A stretch of DNA of 64,000 nt from Helianthus annuus. Its lineage: Eukaryota; Streptophyta; Magnoliopsida; Asterales; Asteraceae. Below are positions 58,337 to 64,000 of this stretch, piece after piece; position 1 is the stretch's first letter; the number at the start of each line of letters is the position of its first letter. The notes below the pieces were generated by a model. It ran no database searches. It was not told the DNA's origin and saw nothing but the letters and a program-made list of their open reading frames with translations. The position numbers and the translations under genes are program-made. The DNA lies in assembly GCF_002127325.2 (NCBI RefSeq), contig NC_035433.2, positions 127,335,695 through 127,399,694 of the forward strand, given 5' to 3'.

Positions 58337-58760
58337 GTTTCCAAACCAAGCATTTGAATCTGCGCTTTCCACCATGAAAGCGCGTTTCCTTCAAGTGTAC
58401 CAGTAGCAAACTTCACCCAATTAGCAGGGGGACACTCGCAGACAGCAAAGATAGCTTCGGCCTTCTCAATACAGTGCAGAAGACCTATGGCACCCTCAGT
58501 GCCATTGAAGGGGGGAGGCTTGCAATCCATGAAAGTTTTGAACATACAAACACGTGGTTGCGCAGGCGCATGCTGACCTGTTGTGAGAAGCGAAGCGAAT
58601 AGGTTTAGGGGTGAAAAGACGATGTGGCGGTAGGGTCTAAACATCCTAAAATAACGAGTTTACCTCCAGGGTGAGCTGCGAAAGCTGCAGCCACCGTGTT
58701 AAGCAGGTTAGTGAATTGAGCCTGGGTCATGTTAATGTTTCCTCTTCCGCGTCCACTCAT
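58317..58760 (-). pseudogene. gag: Gypsy A gag N-terminus with probable intron
   Basis: The ATG at 58760 starts MSGRGRGNINMTQAQFTNLL. A segment at 58663-58578 (86 bp) begins GTAAAC, ends CAACAG and has a pyrimidine-rich 3' half. Removing it joins HPG to GQHAPAQPR in frame, whereas leaving it in shifts the frame. Downstream are FKTFMDCKPPPFNGTEGA and ATGTLEGNALSWWKAQIQML, typical of Gypsy gag capsid. The coding sequence ends at the filler junction, and the rest of gag, including the zinc knuckle, is gone. Confidence 0.75.
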
Positions 58761-59035
58761 TGTCTTCAGAACCAGAAAACATAATAAGAGTGCGATGTTG
58801 CAGTGTAGCAGGGATGAGATAGAAAAGGGAAGTGTATCTATCTAACTAGGCACACTAGTACGTATAGTAGAGCATAGATATAAAATAAACAAGCAAGTAA
58901 ACACAAGTCCGAGCTATGAGGTCTAATGCGTTGAGTCTTGCACTTGGAGTGTAGTGTCGTCACGAGTCATGGGTTATAGTCTGGTTTTTCCTCAAAAAGA
59001 CTTTCTTTTTAAAACCGAGTTCACTATAACCAATG

Positions 59036-59047
59036 GCTCTGATACCA
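59036..59047 (-). promoter_or_regulatory. primer-binding site of Gypsy A
   Basis: Minus strand TGGTATCAGAGC, three bases from the LTR start at 59051. It confirms the minus orientation. Confidence 0.9.
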
Positions 59048-59050
59048 ATC

Positions 59051-61424
59051 TGTCACACCCTCAAAACCACATGCGGAGTACTACCGCGAGGCGTGTAACT
59101 GACCAGGATCCAGCCACCAATCATACTGAGCAATTTAATTAATAACAGAAGTAATATTCACCAACCACAGGGTTAGTAGATATCATAGTTAAAGTTCATA
59201 AATTTTTAGTTCGAATAGTAGTTTAGGTAAGTAGCGGAAGCATAGGCAAAACAGTTCAAACAAAGTTCATAGTTTAAGTTTATAAAAGAACCCAACACAC
59301 GGGTTAAGACGACCACTACACATCCCCAAGCTGCAAGCTCCTGAGTCACTGGGTACCTGCAAAGCATGCAGTAGGGTATCAACATAATGTTGGCGGGTTC
59401 ACGAGTTTGTCCAGTTTTTAATTCCAAAAACTTGTTTCAACAGTTAATTTACTCATTTATATTATGCCAAGGGGAGCTACCCCTTAAGTAAGCTACTAAA
59501 CTGGTTTTACAATACCGAATACTATGCGACCGTACGTTTCCGTAGAGTGCCCCATTTGTCAAAGTTCTATCATCATTGACGGTTTGCCAGAGTCTATTAG
59601 TTCACTCCCGATCCCATATACGGGCACGGTGTGAGGCTGGTAAGACCTAAATAGCGCTATCAACTAATAACCCGTTCGCCAGGCCCCGGCGACTAATCGG
59701 TATTAAGTAGTAGGGACTTGAGTGATAGAGTTGCGTTTAGTATTGCTTGTTGCATCCAGTACAAATAGTAATTAACTAAAGGTCCCGCATAAGGGGAGAA
59801 AAGTAGGTTTGGATCCCTCACACAGGGATAGCGTTGTTTTTAGTTCCGTTTCCCAACCACCGGGAACGCATGCTTTAAAGTTGTGAACTCACCTTAGGTT
59901 GCTCGGCAGATTAGTTTACTTGGTCAAGCACGCTGGTCACCACGTCCTAACATGGTTACCAGTTTGGGCCAAGCTCGGATACAAACAAGTCACGTATATC
60001 TTACACGTTTCTAACACATAACATGCATAATACATAGTGTTATTGGGCCTATCCTATCATACTAACAGTTAATCAGCAGCATGTATCACAGAGTCCAAAT
60101 TAAACAGTATGCACAGTCCACACACTTTTGGCCCAATAACAGAGACAAGCGGCCCAGTCGGGACCAGGCCGTCTCGACTCGAGCACATGCGGTCTCGAGT
60201 CGCAACCAGGAGATCTCGAGTTGTGGATGGCTGGTCTCGAGTCGCAACCTCTGCTCTCGAGTGATGTAGGCATGAGTCGCAACCTCAGGGGTCTCGAATT
60301 CAGTCTCGAGTCGAGATCATGAGATCTCGAGTCGAGACCTTGCTGGTTTCGAGTCTTTAAAGCTTGTCTCGTTTTGCTTATTCGTGGTCTCGAGTCGCAA
60401 TCACTGTGGTCTCGAGTTGTCATTTAGATGGTCTCGAGTTGAGACCGGGGGTCTCGACTTGCACACCTGATGACCGAATCCTTCTAGAACCTGTCCAACT
60501 TGTACTATCCAATAGAATTTCATATTCATGATATTGTGTACTAACCAACCAGAATGCACAAACATGTTTTCTTGTCTAATTCCCAAATCAAACGGATCAA
60601 ACACACAACTTTTCAAATATTCATGTCATATTCAAACAGTTCATCATATGTTCATATCATATTCAACCCACATTCATCTAGTTCATCATTTGTAAGCATG
60701 TTCATTCAACCAACATAAACTCAATTCAACATATAACTCGGTCATCATCAGCGGCCCTATATCTAACTCATAAGCTCCGGTTCAATATTAGATCTATGTA
60801 TATTTATGCACTTGTCATAAAAATTTTGCACATCATGTATAAACAACAATTTTAACCAAATCAACACCAATGACAATTATTTACCAAAACAGGTTTGTGT
60901 CCATCATTCATACAACAATCTACATCACCTAATCATTTTTATCCCATTACAACATACAAGTCATACATGGAAACATTTAAACTAAGCATGTAGATCATTC
61001 ACAAACAAGGACCTATATCAAAAGTATCCAACTATACCACAAGGAGGCACTAACCGGTTCAAGAGTGTGGAGGTGTGTAGGGATTCACCGAGATCCGAGA
61101 GCTCCTTCCTTAGCCACCGGTTGCTCCGAGAAGAAAGGAGGAGGGTGTTTGGTTCAAAGTTTTCTAGAGAGAGAGCTAGAGTGAGAGGGAGAGAGAGGAA
61201 TGATCTTAGGGAATTGTGAGGTGATGATTGATGTCCCAAAAAGGAATGTCGGCTACAATGGTGGGGTTTTATACCCATTTCAAGTTGGTGCACCCTAGTG
61301 GGTTCTCGAATGGGCTAAGGAGTTGCGGCCCAACTTATGTGGGTTACTCGAGACCGGGGGTCTCGAGTCGGGTCCTTGTGGTCTCGGTTCACACATATAC
61401 ACATATATAAATCTACATACACAT
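59051..61424 (-). repeat. 5' LTR of Gypsy A, outer 210 bp missing
   Basis: It matches the left LTR from 33611 to about 35985, then stops at ACACAT (61424). The outermost 210 bp, including the terminus, are replaced by hAT sequence. No target duplication can be read for Gypsy A. TATA box and CTCGAG cluster are present. Confidence 0.85.
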
Positions 61425-61502
61425 CTTTTAATATGTAATCATGCATTTTTTGATTAACTTTTGAGTTGATGTTATAATTTATGAAATTATAGAGTTAGGT
61501 AG

Positions 61503-62090
61503 TGTCACAAGACATGAATCAACACATTCAACCAAGAAATGCACAAGATACCCAAACTAGTATATTATAAAACCCTAGAATATAACTAAGATACAAAGAT
61601 TACTCTAATAACTCTCACTTTAACACCCAGATGATTATCAACACGATAAGCATCGAACGATCAACAGATTTACTCACATCACCCAACAGATTCAAAATGA
61701 AACTGCTACAACGATCAACGTGAACGTGAAAAACCTAATCGCTCAAGTATAGAGAGAAATATAGAGAATAAGTGAACAAAACATCTCAGATAATAAGACC
61801 AAGAGCCGGGTATAAACTTTATATAGGAAACCCGGGTGAACCGAATCCAAGCAAACTGGGTTGTTATAACAACCGGTCTTCTCTAAGGCCCAGTGAGTCC
61901 AGCAAGCCCAGTCAGCAAGTGAGTCCAACAAGCCCAGTCAACAAGCAGTCCATCAGCAAAGTGATTCTTCTAATAAGCCCATTCTTGTCATCAAGCAGTC
62001 CCATAACATGTAACAAATAAAAAACCAAATTAGACTTATTAAAAATATGAAGTTGAACCATAACAAAAATGTATGTCACATATTTTAACA
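61503..62090 (-). repeat. solo LTR inside the hAT
   Basis: 588 bp with TGTCACAAG...TTTTAACA ends and the 5-bp duplication GGTAG (61498-61502 and 62091-62095). The minus strand has TATATAAAG at 61818-61826, and upstream of it a cluster of CAAGCCCAGTCA(A/G)CAAG phrases (61880-61990). No internal sequence remains, consistent with LTR-LTR recombination. Confidence 0.85.
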
Positions 62091-62201
62091 GGTAGTCAAC
62101 CCGGTTGAACCGCTCGGTACAACCTGGTTCAACCGGTTGAACCATTTTTTAGCCTAGTCCGGTTTGATTTAAAAACAGGTTTTTAAAACATTGCTTATTT
62201 C

Positions 62202-62545
62202 TGCTAGAAAGAAGGGACCTGGTGTATTTTCATAGCCATGCTCGTGGTTCGGAGAAATGGAAAAAAACAATATACTTGGTTATGCAAACGGCTGTTTGGT
62301 GCATATGGTGGAGCCGCAACGATCTTGTTTTTAATCGAAAACAGCCCCGCCTGTGGTGTGTGGTCGAGGAAGTCAAGGCGCTAAGTTACTTGTGGGTCAA
62401 GAGCCGAGCAAGAGTGGCCTTGCTAACTTGGGAACAATGGAGCAGCTTTAGTGCAGAATTGCCTGTGTACTTTCTGTTTGTTGTTTGCAATATTTGGTGG
62501 CCTGGGTTAATAGTTGTTAATCCAGCAGCACATATTTATATATAA
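62202..62545 (+). pseudogene. LINE ORF2 C-terminus
   Basis: An open frame reads KKTIYLVMQTAVWCIWWSRN then DLVFN, the pattern of plant LINE reverse-transcriptase C-termini, and ends in TAA at 62543-62545 before the poly-A tail. The frame extends left across the hAT excision point into 33208-33236 (WVRINDLF). It is only the last 120 or so residues, so no catalytic site is included. Confidence 0.7.
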
Positions 62546-62612
62546 TAGTGCGTTTGTTGGCCGTTCAAAAAAAAAGCGCATAATTTATTCTTCAAACACA
62601 AAACTCTTCAGA

Positions 62613-62726
62613 TAAAGAAGATAATAAACAATCTTTTAATGATAATCCATTACTCTTAAAATTGATTACTAAAGAAGATAAATAAACAATCTTTTAACGA
62701 TAATCCATTACTCTTAACATTGATAA
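62613..62726. repeat. 57-bp tandem duplication at the 3' end of DEFL3
   Basis: TAAAGAAGATAATAAACAAT...CTCTTAAAATTGAT is followed by a second copy that runs into the DEFL3 stop codon. DEFL1 and DEFL2 have one copy, so this is specific to DEFL3 and lies in its 3' untranslated region. Confidence 0.75.
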
Positions 62727-63038
62727 ATGCATCTACAAGTATCCGCCATTAGACACCGCCCCGCTGCCCTTTCTCCTCTTTTAGCAATGCATTCATTGTG
62801 GCATTGGTTATACTCACAGGGATACGAGTACCAAGTTTCTTCACACGCTTCGGCAATCATCATGGTGCTCCCTATATTAGCAGTAAACAATAAGTAAGTA
62901 ATACATATAAATCATTAACAGTGAGTGATAAGGTCAGATTTTAAAACATTAACGGATCTATAAGTATCAACTAATGTGTAGATTACCGGCAATTGTGAGT
63001 ATGAGCAAAATTGCAACATAAAACTTGACAGTTGACAT
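62714..63038 (-). CDS. defensin-like cysteine-rich secreted peptide, DEFL3
   Basis: Exon 1 is 63038-62987 (52 bp), the intron is 62986-62872 (115 bp, GT/AG) and exon 2 is 62871-62714 (158 bp). The reading frame and all eight cysteines match DEFL1. The coding part appears nearly identical to DEFL2, with the ECIAKR variant. Upstream sequence resembles DEFL1 more, with a TATAAAT box near 63125 and the same flank to 63835, except for a 217-bp MITE at 63283. The 29-kb nest begins about 140 bp downstream of its stop codon. Confidence 0.8.
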
Positions 63039-63282
63039 GCTTATAATTTCTTGATATGTTGAAATAAAAAGATTATTGAAGGCTAGCTATGGTTCTTTCA
63101 AATGGCTCAAACATTGTAAATTTATACTCCAAGGAATTAGATGAGAACGTAACATATTAGGAAGCAGATTTTGTTATTAAATAGCAATATACACGACAAC
63201 GGTGATATTAAATGCGCATATTAATGTTTTCATATAACAAATAAATAAAAAATTTAAATAGATTAAGAAGATTTACAAATAA

Positions 63283-63499
63283 GACCATAGGTAATTGTTA
63301 ATGCCCACTAAGGGGCATTTTTCACCACATCATCATCATAATGCCCATTTCATTTATTACTTTCCATTATTTTTCTTCTCTTTGGGCATTATTATAGAAA
63401 TGCCCCTCACTCTTCATGCCCCTATAATGCCCATAAGTAATGGTGTAAGGGCATTATCAAAATCTTTCATGCCCTTATAAAGCCCCATTACATATGGTC
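63283..63499. mobile_element. Tourist-like MITE upstream of DEFL3
   Basis: 217 bp with ends GACCATAGGTAAT and the complement of ATTACATATGGTC, flanked by TAA on both sides (63280-63282 and 63500-63502). A 3-bp TWA duplication is typical of PIF/Harbinger elements. The DEFL1 region has the empty site (CAAATAACGGTGG). It lies about 250 bp upstream of the DEFL3 start codon. Confidence 0.85.
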
Positions 63500-63847
63500 T
63501 AACGGTGGTGCAAGAAAATTAAACAAACGCAATCTTAACATTGGTGACTATTTATGGAGTTGTATTTTACGAGTAATAAAATAAATGTATGTAATTAAAG
63601 GCACTACCAAGAACATTAACAATTTATTTTTGAATGACTAGAAGATGATTTTCGGTGAATGATTACCCACAAAATCCTTTATTTTGTTTCCTAATTGTCT
63701 ACCGATGAATCATACAAAATCCCAAGAATAATATTAACTATTAATTGTCGTCTGAAATTAAAAAAAAAAAAAAAGAAATCACACAAAGAAGATACATGCT
63801 AATTTTTACGATGGGATCCCATTGAATCACAAAAATCACAAAGAAGA

Positions 63848-64000
63848 TTTTTTTTCAAAGAGGCTATATATTAAGAACCAGAAAGGAATGCCTTAGCAAG
63901 ATGCTAAAGGCAACAGTACAGATACATGAAAGTAAAAAGATACAGTGAAATTTTCAAAACATTACTTAAAACAACTAAAGTCGCCTCATTCTTTCCATTC
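63848..64000 (-). mobile_element. 3' tail of another LINE, runs off right edge
   Basis: A T-run at 63848-63855 is followed by TCAAAGAGGCTATATATTAA and CCTTAGCAAGATGCTAAAGG. The reverse strand resembles a plant LINE 3' end with poly-A. Only about 150 bp are visible. Confidence 0.45.

Larger units (their letters stand above)
33611..61424 (-). mobile_element. Gypsy A: chromovirus-type Gypsy, split by D and Gypsy B
   Basis: Minus orientation. The order on that strand is truncated 5' LTR (61424-59051), primer site, gag start (58760), gag/protease remnant (46652), pol (39349-36207), polypurine tract (36196-36207) and 3' LTR (36195-33611). Protease, reverse transcriptase, RNase H, integrase in that order makes it Ty3/Gypsy, and the C-terminal block after integrase looks chromodomain-like. 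It carries stops, a frameshift and a large gag deletion, so it is dead. Confidence 0.85.
33237..62193. mobile_element. hAT-type element split by Gypsy A and a solo LTR
   Basis: The terminal repeats are CAATGTTTTAAAAACC at the left and its complement at the right, flanked by a perfect 8-bp duplication CTTATTTC (33229-33236 and 62194-62201). hAT sequence remains at 33237-33610, 61425-61502 and 62096-62193, about 550 bp in total. The left part has a short open acidic stretch (VDEDDDNSEFYLL), but no transposase domain is recognised, so the element was probably non-autonomous. Confidence 0.85.
33208..62574 (+). mobile_element. 5'-truncated LINE, host of the deep nest
   Basis: LINE sequence lies at 33208-33236 and 62202-62574, separated by the hAT element. 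It ends in a short poly-A (62566-62574) where DEFL flank sequence resumes. With the hAT and one copy of its 8-bp target duplication removed, the two parts join in one reading frame. Target duplication for the LINE itself is not clear (perhaps AAAG). Confidence 0.75.

Overview
The window is plant nuclear DNA, almost certainly from a eudicot. It has plant Copia, Gypsy, CACTA, hAT, Helitron, MULE and LINE sequences, initiator-Met-tRNA primer sites, a plant-type phosphatidylinositol phosphate kinase (PIP5K) relic and two-exon plant defensin-like genes. The style of the gag and pol proteins resembles repeats I associate with Asteraceae, but that is recall and not a search result. No bacterial, organellar, rRNA or CRISPR features were seen.

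Host layer. A small locus has been duplicated. One unit is a CACTA 3' end inside a PIP5K pseudogene, followed by a defensin-like (DEFL) gene (4253-8600). A second unit has the same order (30663-33207, continuing at 62575-63835). A third DEFL copy lies at 14.7-15.0 kb behind a different CACTA end. The three DEFL genes, all on the minus strand, are the only plausibly functional cellular genes here. Each has a 52-bp signal-peptide exon, a short intron and a 158-bp cysteine-rich exon.

Region by region. 1-2942: left-edge LTR element (E1) on the minus strand. 2943-4252: Gypsy LTR pieces. 4253-6631: CACTA tail and PIP5K relic. 7213-7557: DEFL1. 8695-10480: Helitron with an array of 3'-type hairpins and a nested MULE MITE. 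10.5-13.6 kb: mostly featureless, with one possible orphan exon. 13.6-14.3 kb: second CACTA end. 14.7-15.0 kb: DEFL2. 15.5-18.8 kb: MITEs, a complete small hAT, a 30-bp minisatellite and TNP2 scraps. 18780-30657: internally deleted Copia element split by a very young pol-less element with 3.65-kb LTRs (20001-28819). 30.66-33.2 kb: second CACTA/PIP5K unit. 33208-62574: deep nest. 62.6-63.8 kb: DEFL3. 63.85 kb to the end: tail of another LINE.

The nest is readable layer by layer from target-site duplications (TSDs). A 5'-truncated LINE is split by a hAT element (TSD CTTATTTC). The hAT is split by Gypsy A (minus strand) and also holds a solo LTR (TSD GGTAG). Gypsy A is split by element D (39350-46342, TSD CTAAA) and by Gypsy B (46653-58266, LTRs about 2.9 kb). 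Removing the hAT plus one TSD restores an open LINE reading frame, which confirms the reconstruction.

Most unusual content. Element D has intact LTRs, primer site and polypurine tract. It carries two long intact ORFs, a 540-aa gag and a 672-aa coiled-coil/zinc-knuckle protein in the same frame separated by one stop, and it has no protease, integrase, reverse transcriptase or RNase H. Element E1 encodes a relative of the second protein. Both carry about 7 copies of a short motif in the LTR and about 15 in the leader, but the motif differs (TCAAACGG in D, TTCGTC in E1). Most LTR families here carry their own CpG-containing or palindromic motif cluster just upstream of the TATA box.
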